From Paramecium sonneborni (taxonomy: Eukaryota > Ciliophora > Oligohymenophorea > Peniculida > Parameciidae), in the NCBI GenBank assembly GCA_905182985.1, contig CAJJDN010000037.1, positions 245,500 through 309,499 on the forward strand: DNA of 64,000 nt. The letters are read 5' to 3'. Made by a program: the position numbers and the translations under genes. Of this stretch, positions 1 to 11,123 are shown in pieces (positions within the stretch are counted from its first letter, which is position 1; each line of letters begins with the position of its first letter). The notes under the pieces are model-generated. The model searched no databases. It had not been told where the DNA came from and worked only from the letters and a program-made list of their open reading frames with translations.

Positions 1-760
1 GCAACAGTTGATCTCTTTTAACCAATAGCAACGTAAATGCAATATAATTATTTATTCTTATCACCAGAATCAAAGTTTGGTTTTTAATTAATGATTGTAT
101 CAATAGCAATAGCTGTCTTTCCAGTTTATCTATCACCAATAATCAATTCTCTTTATCCTCTACCAATTGGTACTAAACAATCAACTGCTTTTAATCCAGT
201 TTACATAGGTTCATGGACACTCTTTCTTGGAATAATTCCTGGTGCTTTTAATTCAACTCTTCTTCTTGTATTAGTTTTAATTGGACCATGTCCATCAATT
301 GGATTACCAAGAGCATCAAATACTCTTCCCAACATTTCCATACCAATAGGGACATCAACAATAGCTCCTGTTCTTTTAACAATATCTCCTTCTTAGATTT
401 CTCTAGAATAATTATATTTATATTAAATACCTGTCGTTACCTAACACGACAATACCCACATTATCTGTTTCCAAATTCAAGGCCATACCTCTAACTCCTG
501 AACTGAATTCAACCATTTCTCCTGCTTATACTTATGTCAATCCAAAAACTCTAGCAATACCATCACCAATTGATATGACTGTACCATATTCTTTTATGTC
601 ATTCTAAATTATCACTATATTCTTTTACCAATTAAGAGATATTTTTAATTTTGTCTTCTAATACACTTGAAGCCTCTCCGATACCCAATTTCTTTGAGAA
701 TCCCATTGATGGTAAATACCAAAGTGATTTTCTCAATACAGATGTGTACCCTCGTATCAT
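1..760 (-). CDS. ATP1: ATP synthase F1 subunit alpha, N-terminal part (runs off the left edge)
   Basis: Mitochondrial ATP synthase F1 alpha subunit, which with beta forms the hexamer that makes ATP in the matrix. The minus strand starts at ATG 758-760 ([10 protein letters not shown]..., arginine-rich and presequence-like). After splicing a 25-nt intron (near 613-637) and a 28-nt intron (near 395-422) it reads DGIARVFGL, then [20 protein letters not shown], and the P-loop GDRQTGKT close to the left edge, all typical of the alpha family. About 235 of the usual ~540 residues are present; the rest lies beyond base 1. TAA/TAG are read as Gln (for example IINQKPNF). The next gene ends 53 bp upstream on the same strand. 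Identification rests on the family motifs seen and is very secure. Confidence 0.96.
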
Positions 761-813
761 AATTAATTTATTTAAATTAAATCTTCAAATTAAGAACATA
801 AATAGTTAATATA

Positions 814-3800
814 TCAATCTTGCTTTCCTTCTTTCTAATCATAATGTACCAATATCTTTATCTATGGAACTTAAAAGTTCAAATAAGCTTAACTCTTCTC
901 TTCTGGACTCAATTCATCCCCACTCATATTCATTGATTAATATCTCCATCTTGTATATTGCTTTGTCAATTCAGAAAACTCATTTAAAGCTACCTTTAAA
1001 TATTTATATTTATTGTCTGACAAAATAATAGTTCTCTTTTTTGTTGGATTCCTATATTCGTTCCTTCTCTCAAAAACTATCTATTTATCTGATGGAAATT
1101 CTTCCTTATCATCATCTTGTCTCTATTCCTAGATAATAATATTCTAGTTCTCCTGATGTTAATCATTTTTCTAAGCCAGTTTCTCTTTTAGATTCTCAAA
1201 AACACTTAAATCTTTATGGATTGGAAACTATTTTAATTGAATCTTCACCTATTCTATATTCATCATAAATCTAGTGTATTTCAAATAAATATAATCTGCC
1301 TAGTTATTTTATCATATTCATACTATTAACTATTTCTCCTCTTTTCTATTCTCATAAAAACTGAAATTCTTTCTTGGCTTTGAAGCTATCAAATATTACT
1401 ATTCAAATAAATCCTCATCCATTACTGAAATCTTGTTATTTCTATATTGATGACATATCCGATACAAAAGAAAACTCATAAACACTGTTCTCACTGTCTT
1501 TGACCAATGTAGAAATAATTCAAAACATATTGGTTCAAATAATAGATCTATTAATGCTTTTCTAAATTCTATAGGAAATTTCAAAAAATTTGTATAAATT
1601 AATTCCAAAACTGTTGCTATTGCTATTGCATGTTCTGATTATGTTAATACAATTCTTATTCCATTTAAAAAGAATGGATAATCAAAAACTGCTAATGTTT
1701 AAGGACATTAATTTATTATTAAGCTTAATAAATCAAAAACCTAAATCACCTAATCAGATTAAAACAAACTAATTAATATCAAAAATTTTACTTTGTTTTG
1801 TTAAATAATATCATTACAATAATATTTATTATATTGATATTTCTAGATATTGCCATTACACAATCAAAAAAGGATGCTGTGTATTTTTATTTTAACTTTA
1901 ATTCACTTAATAAGGATTTTAATAATTGCTTATAACCAGGAACATGCTACCATTATATGTTGTTTTTCTACAAAATGTATTGGATGTACGTGCAAAAATC
2001 TATTATAAAATATTGATAAACTAAACTCCTTTTTCCTAATGTCAATTTCCATTATTCTTCACTCATGCTTTGATTTGATTAATATTGTTGACTTTGAGAT
2101 AGATAATTGTAATAGTATGTCTACCAATCAAATATCATTGCCACCTATTCATTTATGAAAACATCTTATTCTTCCAGTTAAAACTCATTCCCTCTCCATT
2201 CTACTAATTATGGATCGTTTGCTTTATTTATACATTTCAGAAATTATTCTTTAAAATGATACATTCTAATGAAAGCTAGAACTAGGAATCTCATCATAAA
2301 TTTTCTCTCATTTTACTATTAAGACTTTATTGGAACCTTGAGAAGAACCCAATTTAGAGTTTACTACATGAACTCTGAATAATGGAGATTAACGGAGTTT
2401 TTGAGTTCCAATTGTTTTTTTGATAATTGCTTACATTCTTCAAAATATCCTAAGGAATGCAATCTAAACTCTCCTCTATCAATAATTACTAACAAAATTT
2501 CATAACAGACTTCTCTTAAATTGTCATCCAATTAATCTATGTATTTTGATATCTGTTCAGCAATTTTAATAAAGTATTCTTAAGCTTTAAATAAATCTTC
2601 TTAGTTTTTATAAAAGAATTGCTTTGAATTAGTATCTTTGTCAGCCCTTTGTACTTCAACTAATAGTTGTTAGCTAATTGTTAAGGCTTGATGTTGAAAA
2701 ATAGCTCGATTTGGATCATTGTGACTTAATGATTGCATTTTAAACATAGATTCATACAATTTTTAAAAGATATTAGTTATTTCTGCTATCTAAGCAACTG
2801 ATTTGGAACTGCAAATATTAACACCTAATGTGCAACCATTCTCAGTTCTTATACCTACTAGCTTCTATTTTAGAAATCTAGGTAGCTTGACATTGAATTT
2901 ACTTTAAATGGTACCAACTTTATTACCTTTACACCATAAACTTTTAGTAACAGTAGTTTTAAATTATTAGTACATTTAGAAATCTTCTTCATCGTCCTCT
3001 TAAATTAGTTTATGCAGAGCAATAAAGGTTTCTGCAAATAAGTTTTAATCAATAATTAATTCTTTCTCTTATTTCTCTTTAAGGGATTTTATTGAACAAA
3101 TTCCAGGTGATGAAAATTCATTTCCTTTATTGATACTCCAAATACAAATCTATAATGAGCTATTATACATTTCACTTGACGGCAACTCTATACTTAGAAC
3201 AGGTAAATCAAAAGAACTATTCCAAGTTGTTCTAAACATCATTTCTTAGAGAAAATTATTTAATGATGAATTAAAGCCTCTCAAATATGCAGGATTATAA
3301 AATGTTTCAGAATTTGGAGAAGTAAAATACATTTTCCTTGTTACTAATCTCAAATTAAAGACGTAAGCTTTGTCTTTTATACTTTCCGCATAACTACAGT
3401 CAATCTCAATAGGATTTATATCAATTTATAATATTTAAGCCATTTACATATCGAAAGACAACCTACCTTTACCAATGGAATAATCAAAATGAATAGGTCC
3501 ACTGATAATATCAAAAATGGGAATATCTAAAGTTGCAATAATATTCTTCTCTTCAAAAAGATAAAATTCTAACTTCTTCTCATGTAGCTCAATTATATTG
3601 GCTTATATTTGTGTTTCGACAACTTTCTTCCACTAAGGTTAGTTAATTATTTACAGCATGTTTACCATCTAAATCTATATGGTTGGGTGTTTCCATTAGA
3701 ATCTGTCCAGCTATTTTTATACTCAAATGACAAGACTTAGTAGGATATTGAAGACGAAGATTTTCAAATATAATATTAAACTTCATCGGTTCAGGATTCA

Positions 3801-3891
3801 TAAATGAACAACCAGTTCTATGAGGTCCAGGCGACTTTGCAAATTGATGATGATTATGTTGATGATGATGATGTCCACATACACCTCCCAT
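814..3891 (-). CDS. C2-like domain plus UPF0592/DUF1765-like protein
   Basis: A protein of about 1002 residues if three introns (22, 23 and 24 nt) are removed, which makes the length an exact multiple of three. The N-terminus (MGGVCGHHHHQHNHH...) is Cys/His-rich. Residues ~35-140 look like a C2/NT-C2 beta-sandwich (KFNIIFENLRL ... IKIAGQILMETP ... FEEKNIIATLDIPIFDI), followed by a second beta-rich stretch. The C-terminal third has FDYPFFLNGIRIVL and CFELFLHWSKTVRTVF, resembling the UPF0592/DUF1765 family of fungi and amoebae, whose function is unknown. The start is the first ATG of the open frame, only 21 bp from the divergent NDUFA2 start. The UPF0592 assignment is from remembered motif shape and is moderate; the gene itself is secure. 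Confidence 0.8.
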
Positions 3892-3912
3892 TATTATTTT
3901 TATTATAATAAT

Positions 3913-4263
3913 ATGTCTTGGTACAAATAATTAGGAAACTCTGTAAAAGAATTAAGATTTGTCTTCTGTTAGACTTGTGGCAGATCTGAAGGCATTAGGT
4001 ATTCATATTACATTTTAATTTAGAAATCTTGTTACTAAAAATTATTGGCAATGGAAAGATGCCAATCCTCATTTCCCATTTGTTGTTAGAGAATGTGAAT
4101 CTATCGACCCTTATGTCCTTATTAGATATAGTACAATTAAGTTTAATATATAGAATATGGTGTTGAAAAGAAAGCTTTGATTGGAAATCTTAATGAATCA
4201 GAATTAGAATAAGTGCTTGGATAATTAGTTGCTTAATCCAATAAAGTGAATTCAACTATCTGA
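3913..4263 (+). CDS. NDUFA2: NADH dehydrogenase (complex I) subunit NDUFA2/B8
   Basis: Small thioredoxin-fold accessory subunit of the mitochondrial complex I matrix arm. Splicing introns of 25 and 23 nt gives exactly 100 residues, the family's usual size. Visible family features are LRFVFCQTCGRSEGIRNLV, then ANPHFPFVVRECESIDP and ARY-like IRYEYGVEKK, matching the B8 pattern of an N-terminal Cys strand, the F-P-(I/V)-x-(I/V)-RE strand and a basic C-terminus. It is divergent from the C2/UPF0592 gene, with starts 21 bp apart, suggesting a shared bidirectional promoter. Its 3' exon is repeated after the N at 5352. Confidence 0.88.
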
Positions 4264-4539
4264 TTAATAATGTCATAATCAAATATACAATCAAAATCAA
4301 AATGTTTTATTCATTCTTTTTTGCAGTTGATTTCCTATTTCTTTTTATTTATCTCTTATCTTCAATATATCTATCTTGCTAATAAATGAATTTTTATTAT
4401 TGATTATAAGCTATTTCAGCTTTTTTATTGCTAATCTATTTTACAAAGAAATTAAAATCCACTCTCTCAAATGAATAAACAAAAATAAAATCTTAAGTAT
4501 CTATAAAACTTAAATAAAATCATGTTAGCATAAACAATT

Positions 4540-5043
4540 TCAGCAACACATTTTGTATTTTTTCTTTCCTACTTTTTTACCACAACTTGGACAATAATGA
4601 ATTTTATCTTAACATTCTTCAAAACAAAATGGCAAAAAGAAAAGTGGTAAAAAAAATAAAAATAATAACCAACAAGCAAGCCAAGTATGGCAACCGCTTC
4701 TATATTTTATAAAAGTTTGAACTGGTTTTTAACAATGAGAGCAAATTATGTCGGCTGGGAATGAACAGCCATCTGCATTTGCTCTTCTAATTTATTGTAC
4801 TATAACAGGCTAAATTATAACAGGACCATCTAAATTATTTAGTTTGTTACTTATGTAAGGTTATTGTTATTATATTGGCATGTATTACTGATTAACCGGA
4901 TATCCCATAGGAACTCCTTAACCTTAATTTATAGGTTATTATTGTTAATAGGGTTGTTATTATTAATAAGGTTATTGTCCCATAGGCTAATTAGTTTGCT
5001 CATTTTAAACAGGGTAATTATAACCTTCAGTATTCGGCTGCAT
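4540..5043 (-). CDS. LITAF-domain membrane protein (assembly copy 1)
   Basis: Intronless 167-residue protein. The first ~70 residues are Gln/Pro/Tyr repeats (QPYQQQQP-like), typical of LITAF/LITAFL N-tails that bind ESCRT or WW proteins. The C-terminal half is a LITAF (SIMPLE) zinc-ribbon: CSHCQKPVQTFIKYRSGCHTW, a hydrophobic Leu/Phe stretch, then HYCPSCGKKVGKKKYKMCC. In known LITAF proteins the two CxxC knuckles bind zinc and the hydrophobic insert monotopically anchors the protein on late endosomes. It lies in the duplicated segment 4156-5351; an identical copy sits at 5737-6240. Confidence 0.88.
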
Positions 5044-5325
5044 TTTATTAAACTTAATAAATACAGAAATTAATTGATAATAGTTTTAAAGACTGAATTC
5101 TATATAATTTTATAGAATAAATACTTCAGAATAAGAAAATAGATGAGGATTAGTTTAATGATTTTATAAAGATGTATCTTAATATGATATAAATTAAAAT
5201 AATTTAAAAGTTTATATGATTATTAATTAAGTTTAATTTTGCCATTTTTTATTTTAGAACCTTAGTAGGAGAATTTTAAAATGATAATAATTTAGATTAT
5301 TGTATATTTTATAAAATAGAAAGTG

Positions 5326-5351
5326 TCAACACAATTCATAATATTTAAATC
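5326..5351 (-). CDS. Last codons of the second LITAF gene (assembly copy)
   Basis: The stop codon and final residues of the LITAF gene at 6523-7063, cut off by the N at 5352. This fragment shows that copy A continues into the same neighbour as copy B, as expected for an unmerged contig overlap. Confidence 0.7.
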
Positions 5352-5352
5352 N
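5352..5352. other. Scaffold join (single N)
   Basis: One of six lone N bases (also 10385, 17614, 21397, 36147, 43429), each flanked by a ~1.1-1.3 kb direct duplication. A single N between overlapping contigs is what some scaffolders insert when the estimated gap is negative. Confidence 0.85.
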
Positions 5353-5460
5353 TATGGTGTTGAAAAGAAAGCTTTGATTGGAAATCTTAATGAATCAGAA
5401 TTAGAATAAGTGCTTGGATAATTAGTTGCTTAATCCAATAAAGTGAATTCAACTATCTGA
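5353..5460 (+). CDS. NDUFA2 last exon, repeated fragment
   Basis: Repeats the final exon of the NDUFA2 gene at 3913-4263, starting inside the codon after the second intron and running to the same TGA. There is no start codon or first exons, so it is not a separate gene; it is the left end of the second copy of the duplicated segment. Confidence 0.85.
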
Positions 5461-5736
5461 TTAATAATGTCATAATCAAATATACAATCAAAATCAAAAT
5501 GTTTTATTCATTCTTTTTTGCAGTTGATTTCCTATTTCTTTTTATTTATCTCTTATCTTCAATATATCTATCTTGCTAATAAATGAATTTTTATTATTGA
5601 TTATAAGCTATTTCAGCTTTTTTATTGCTAATCTATTTTACAAAGAAATTAAAATCCACTCTCTCAAATGAATAAACAAAAATAAAATCTTAAGTATCTA
5701 TAAAACTTAAATAAAATCATGTTAGCATAAACAATT

Positions 5737-6240
5737 TCAGCAACACATTTTGTATTTTTTCTTTCCTACTTTTTTACCACAACTTGGACAATAATGAATT
5801 TTATCTTAACATTCTTCAAAACAAAATGGCAAAAAGAAAAGTGGTAAAAAAAATAAAAATAATAACCAACAAGCAAGCCAAGTATGGCAACCGCTTCTAT
5901 ATTTTATAAAAGTTTGAACTGGTTTTTAACAATGAGAGCAAATTATGTCGGCTGGGAATGAACAGCCATCTGCATTTGCTCTTCTAATTTATTGTACTAT
6001 AACAGGCTAAATTATAACAGGACCATCTAAATTATTTAGTTTGTTACTTATGTAAGGTTATTGTTATTATATTGGCATGTATTACTGATTAACCGGATAT
6101 CCCATAGGAACTCCTTAACCTTAATTTATAGGTTATTATTGTTAATAGGGTTGTTATTATTAATAAGGTTATTGTCCCATAGGCTAATTAGTTTGCTCAT
6201 TTTAAACAGGGTAATTATAACCTTCAGTATTCGGCTGCAT
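5737..6240 (-). CDS. LITAF-domain membrane protein (assembly copy 2)
   Basis: Sequence-identical to the gene at 4540-5043: Q/P/Y-rich N-tail, CxxC knuckle, hydrophobic insert and second CxxC knuckle. It is probably the same locus represented twice around the N at 5352. In the collapsed order it lies about 280 bp downstream of a related but different LITAF gene (6523-7063), so a true tandem pair of LITAF paralogues does exist. Confidence 0.85.
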
Positions 6241-6522
6241 TTTATTAAACTTAATAAATACAGAAATTAATTGATAATAGTTTTAAAGACTGAATTCTAT
6301 ATAATTTTATAGAATAAATACTTCAGAATAAGAAAATAGATGAGGATTAGTTTAATGATTTTATAAAGATGTATCTTAATATGATATAAATTAAAATAAT
6401 TTAAAAGTTTATATGATTATTAATTAAGTTTAATTTTGCCATTTTTTATTTTAGAACCTTAGTAGGAGAATTTTAAAATGATAATAATTTAGATTATTGT
6501 ATATTTTATAAAATAGAAAGTG

Positions 6523-7063
6523 TCAACACAATTCATAATATTTAAATCCCACTTCTTTACCACAATTTGAACATAAATGAATCTTATCCAAACAATCTTC
6601 TAGACAACAAGGTAACCAAAATAGAGGCCAACAAAAAAGTAAAACTAGAATAGATGCACAAATAGTTCCATTGCCTATTCTATTTACTACTCTTGTGATC
6701 CCAACTTATGAACAAAATTAACATTTGATTTAAGTAGGATATCTAAGTCCATCGGCACTAACTAATATTGGGCTTGTAACTAAGATAGCCACATTAGTTA
6801 AATAAGATTATTATCTAAATTTTAATAATAATAGATAGCTACACTTATTAATATTATTGATTCGTATAACAACTTTAGTATAGGTGTTGACCATTCGGAA
6901 TATAATTTTACATGTAATTTTATTAAGGTTGATATGGATATTAAGGAAATTGTTGAGATTATTGGTTAGGATATTATTAAAGATATTATTAAGGATATTA
7001 TTAAGGATATTACTAACTTATTTGATCATTAGAATATTAATTGTTTGCTTAGTTATATTGCAT
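6523..7063 (-). CDS. LITAF-domain membrane protein, second paralogue
   Basis: 170 residues after removing one 28-nt intron. The N-tail is built of Gln-Gln-Tyr-Pro repeats (QQYPQQYPQQYLQQYP). The C-terminal LITAF module shows CQFCSQVGITRVV, a Cys/Trp/Leu-rich hydrophobic insert (LLFCWPLFWLPCC) and LCSNCGKEVG. It differs clearly from the adjacent LITAF gene (basic GKKVGKKKYK tail there, GKEVGFKYYELC here). Expected location, from the family, is the cytosolic face of endosomes or lysosomes. The start is the ATG preceding the repeats. Confidence 0.86.
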
Positions 7064-7249
7064 ATTTATTAAATTTATAAAAAATTTTTCTTATTAAAAT
7101 AATTTTTTTCCATATTTTATTCTAGTCCATTTTAAGAAAGAAAACTTTTTATTTAATTTAAAGAAGGGTGAAGTCTTACTTTTATAAAAATCAAGCTTTA
7201 AGAATTTTAATTAATATTCATGATAATCATTATTATATTTATATATATA

Positions 7250-9172
7250 TCATTTTTTAGTGCTATTCTGAAGTAACATTTCAAGATTGTCATTTTATTC
7301 AACTAGATTTTGCATTCTAAAAATTATGACTATAGCTTACTCTTCTTCTAATAATGCAATTTGATTTTCTCTTTCAATTTATTATTGAACGACTGTATTT
7401 AAGTAATCATTTTCTTCAATCAATGACTTAATCTTCTCTTCAAGAGCTTCGACCTATTCTCCTTAAGGTTCTTAGAATTTATCTGCTTATTGAAGCTTTT
7501 ATTATAACTATTCATATTTGGTTTTCCAATTTTAGACTTCTTTTTGACTTTATTAAGTCTATTATTATTATATGAATTAAAAATACCATCGAAATGAGTT
7601 TGTTTTTTTCATTTGTCAATTATTATAATTATTCTTTTTTTGGATTACTATCTTATTAAGCGATTAAGGCATTTAATCTTTCATTTTCAGCAATCAAACC
7701 ATGTACTTTTTCTTCTAAATCAGTAACTAAAAATTAGATTTGTTATTCTTCAGCTTAATTTTTTTCCTAATATTATTATTCCAATTCTTTGTATTTTTTC
7801 ATTTGTTCAGATAATTACTTTTAAGCCTCATTTATTTATTTTTGCAAGAAATCTAATTGTTGACTATTATATGAAATTTATTTGTTAAGCTCTTGGATTT
7901 CTCCTTAAGGTTAATCCTAAGCCTTTTATAATAATCTAAGAATAAATAAAATAAATACTCCATATTCAAATTTTGTAATTAATCATTTTATTAAATTAAG
8001 GTTTTAATTTTGCTTTCCATTTCATTTAAAAATTATGTGTTATAGGTTTTTTTTTCTTGTTCTAACTTTTTTAATTTGGCAGTTAATAATGAATGTCTTT
8101 CTTTTTCCTTAGCTAATTCTTCAACAATTTATTAAGCATTTGTAGGTTAAGAAATTGCTGGACCCATCCCTGAACCTCCAACTTTCTAAATTTAAGGAGA
8201 CTTATTTTATTGTAATTATTGTTATTATAATTTGGCTAAGTTTGTTGTTTCATTAAGTAATTAGCTTTTTGGCATAGGAGAATACATTAATTGCTGGTTT
8301 ATTTATTCTGGAACCTGTTTTTAGTCTAAAGGTTTATAAATTTTTTACTCATGAATTTCATTTAATCTTTCATTGGTGTAGCCTATCTCTAAGAATAATC
8401 ATTCTAAGTTTTATTAATACCACCATTACTAATATATTAACTTGTTTTTGTAGCTTGCTAATTTCTAAGAAATTATTTTTATTCATTACTAAATATTAGT
8501 TAATGGAGCTCCATTTCTATTTTAGGCAAAAACAGGATCTGCAGATTGCATTCTTCCAGGAACACCAGCTTATTTTTATTAGAGTAATTATTATTGGTTT
8601 TATGAGTAAGTAGAAATCTATCTTTCATTTCCTACTACTTTTTATGTTTAAGGATATTTGTTTTCTTCTTAATTTTCAGTTCCCTTTTGCTAATTTGTTT
8701 ATTATTATTAGTGTTATTATTATTATTATTATTATGATTATTATTATTATTGTTATTATTATTATTGTTATTATTATTGTTATTGTTGCTACTATTACTT
8801 GTAGAATAATTGATTAAATTCTTTAGCTGTGAATTGAACATTCTAATATCTAGGGTCTGCTTTTTACTGAGGTTATTATTATGACTGTTAATATTATTAT
8901 TATTACATATTCTGATATTATTATTATTTTTAAGGATAGTTTTAATAATTTTGTGCTTGTTATTGTGAATGCTATTAAGGTTGTTGATAGTTTTTTGAGT
9001 CTTATTATTGTGGAATCATTTATCTTCCATAATATTATTATTATCCAAAGGTTTCTTGGAAGCAACCTTAATTAGGCATTTATTTTTGTTATTTAGGAGG
9101 CATCTATTGATATTTAGGTTAAGGATATCCATTAGCACCATAATCGACTGGTTGATTTTGAAATTTAATCAT
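7250..9172 (-). CDS. Gln-rich coiled-coil protein with polyQ tract
   Basis: I do not recognise the family. The protein starts MIKFQNQPVDYGANGYPQPK and has about 150 residues dominated by Q, N, P and Y. It includes a nearly pure glutamine run at 8699-8792, mostly TAA codons with CAA interruptions. The rest is heptad-like coiled coil (for example EKIKSLIEENDYLNTVVQQQ near 7400) to a TGA at 7250. A few small introns are likely but were not all placed. Such Q-tail plus coiled-coil proteins in ciliates are often cytoskeletal, but no function can be assigned. The first 66 bp are repeated after the N at 10385. Confidence 0.7.
8699..8792 (-). repeat. polyQ-encoding trinucleotide tract
   Basis: Plus strand is mainly ATT/GTT triplets. 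On the coding strand it reads TAA and CAA, giving about 30 Gln with occasional His or Ser. A standard-code reading shows polyAsn instead, but the flanking coding frame demands Gln. Confidence 0.85.
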
Positions 9173-9380
9173 TAACGATATTTATTTATTATTAATTATT
9201 TTATACTATCGCGTAAGAAAATAAAATGGCAAAGTAATAGAGTAGAAAAGATTTAATAAATAGTTGATAAATAAATTCTAATTATTTTAGATTTTAAATA
9301 TAAATGAAGTGTAAATAGATGATTGAATACAAGAATGTAATAAAGAATAAAAAATAATTTATTATTTGATTGACTAATAA

Positions 9381-9780
9381 TCAATAAACCATTGGTAAAT
9401 ATTTGTAAACTCTTTCAATAATGGCAGGAATATCAGCCCCTTAGACTTCATCCACCAATCTGCCTTCTTAATAAAAGACAAATCTGGGTTTACTGCTGGG
9501 CTCTCTATCTAAAAGGAGATATAATAATAATATTACTAAATTTATCATGTTTATAAGTAACAATTTTACTATAGCCTAAAGTGTATATGTCTACTCTTTT
9601 TTCAAAGTCATCTATGCTTGTCTATAAAGTTTTATATGTTGGATGCATCATTTCACATGGGCCACACCAATCAGGGTGAACATCTAACAATACCAACTTT
9701 TTATTTTCTGAACTTATTAGATTCAGAAATGTTTCTTCATCTTTAATCACATTCACAACTTATTATTATTTAGGAGGCAT
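9381..9780 (-). CDS. Thioredoxin-domain protein (assembly copy 1)
   Basis: 123 residues after one 28-nt intron. The catalytic motif is WCGPCE in LLDVHPDWCGPCEMMHPTY, followed by a helix and the cis-Pro segment SSKPRFVFYQEGRLVDEVQGAD. The preceding strand (KKLVLLDVHPDWCGPC) and the EVQGAD end resemble the axonemal thioredoxins (outer-arm dynein light chain LC3/LC5 and TXNDC3/6 type) more than cytosolic Trx1. That is an inference from sequence style and from this being a ciliated cell. Redox-active disulfide chemistry is supported by both Cys. An identical copy lies at 10660-11059. Confidence 0.85.
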
Positions 9781-9844
9781 ATAATAAATTTATTATTTTT
9801 AATATTAATTTAAGTTACATTAATGTATTTTATTAATCTCTATT

Positions 9845-10384
9845 TCACACTTTTTCACAAACTATTATAAATTTGGATCCTTTATTTCTTTCTACTTTCT
9901 TTCCCTCTTCTGTTGAATTCCAAATTAGTTTTGCAGCAGAATCCTATTCCACATCTTAAATTCGTTTAAACTTTTTATAATTCTTTCATAAATACCATCT
10001 TATGCTTTTCAAGATGTAAAACATGCCAATTATGCAATTCTTCTACATCTGTAATACAATAGATTCTTCCATTTTGTTTCAATAAATAAGCATATTCAGA
10101 TAGAAGTCCTGGATTAACAATTCTTCTTCTATAATTTTTCTTTTTAAAATGAGGATCAGGAAAACAAATGAAAATCTTTTCTAAACTATTTTTTCTAAAG
10201 TATTATGGCAAATGTCTCATTGCATTCGTTCGAATAACAGAAACATTGTTTGCCTAACCTTCATTTCTTAAAGCTCTTATTTTTTCTCCCACATAATTAA
10301 CTACTTTGCCCCTTATTTCCATTCCAAAAGTATATTTATCAGGATAATTCTCACTTAATGCAAAACATAATCCACCAAATCCAC
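9845..10384 (-). CDS. tRNA (guanine-N7) methyltransferase, C-terminal fragment (assembly copy)
   Basis: Repeats the 3' part of the METTL1 gene whose complete version is at 11124-11990. It runs from just after the first intron (GFGGLCFALSENYPD) to the TGA, with its 5' end cut by the N at 10385. No independent start exists, so it should be merged with the complete copy. Confidence 0.85.
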
Positions 10385-10385
10385 N

Positions 10386-10451
10386 TTGATATTTAGGTTA
10401 AGGATATCCATTAGCACCATAATCGACTGGTTGATTTTGAAATTTAATCAT
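10386..10451 (-). CDS. 5' end of polyQ coiled-coil gene (assembly copy fragment)
   Basis: Start codon and first ~22 codons of the gene at 7250-9172, truncated by the N at 10385. Not a separate gene. Confidence 0.8.
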
Positions 10452-10659
10452 TAACGATATTTATTTATTATTAATTATTTTATACTATCGCGTAAGAAAA
10501 TAAAATGGCAAAGTAATAGAGTAGAAAAGATTTAATAAATAGTTGATAAATAAATTCTAATTATTTTAGATTTTAAATATAAATGAAGTGTAAATAGATG
10601 ATTGAATACAAGAATGTAATAAAGAATAAAAAATAATTTATTATTTGATTGACTAATAA

Positions 10660-11059
10660 TCAATAAACCATTGGTAAATATTTGTAAACTCTTTCAATAA
10701 TGGCAGGAATATCAGCCCCTTAGACTTCATCCACCAATCTGCCTTCTTAATAAAAGACAAATCTGGGTTTACTGCTGGGCTCTCTATCTAAAAGGAGATA
10801 TAATAATAATATTACTAAATTTATCATGTTTATAAGTAACAATTTTACTATAGCCTAAAGTGTATATGTCTACTCTTTTTTCAAAGTCATCTATGCTTGT
10901 CTATAAAGTTTTATATGTTGGATGCATCATTTCACATGGGCCACACCAATCAGGGTGAACATCTAACAATACCAACTTTTTATTTTCTGAACTTATTAGA
11001 TTCAGAAATGTTTCTTCATCTTTAATCACATTCACAACTTATTATTATTTAGGAGGCAT
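10660..11059 (-). CDS. Thioredoxin-domain protein (assembly copy 2)
   Basis: Identical to 9381-9780 including its 28-nt intron: WCGPCE active site and 123 residues. Probably the same locus represented twice around the N at 10385. Confidence 0.83.
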
Positions 11060-11123
11060 ATAATAAATTTATTATTTTTAATATTAATTTAAGTTACATT
11101 AATGTATTTTATTAATCTCTATT

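Larger units (their letters stand above)
4156..5351. repeat. Duplicated segment at N 5352, copy A (1196 bp)
   Basis: Matches 5353-6548 with no difference seen by eye. The pair is separated by a single N at 5352. It carries the 3' exon of NDUFA2, the whole LITAF gene and the last codons of the second LITAF gene. The pattern fits two contig ends that overlap but were not merged. After collapse, NDUFA2, LITAF-1 and LITAF-2 follow each other once. Confidence 0.9.
5353..6548. repeat. Duplicated segment at N 5352, copy B
   Basis: Second copy of 4156-5351. It continues without interruption into the rest of the LITAF-2 gene, so it is the copy joined to the true downstream sequence. Confidence 0.9.
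9107..10384. repeat. Duplicated segment at N 10385, copy A (1278 bp)
   Basis: Matches 10386-11663 with no difference seen. It holds the 5' end of the polyQ coiled-coil gene, the whole thioredoxin gene and the 3' part of METTL1. Separated from copy B by one N; interpreted as an unmerged contig overlap. Confidence 0.9.

Noticed and set aside
91..396. Plus-strand ORF of 101 residues
   Set aside because: Antisense shadow of the ATP synthase alpha gene, which is conserved on the minus strand.
4156..6548. True tandem gene duplication around the N bases
   Set aside because: Apparent identity including introns and intergenic DNA, mid-gene breakpoints and a lone N at each centre fit unmerged contig overlaps better.
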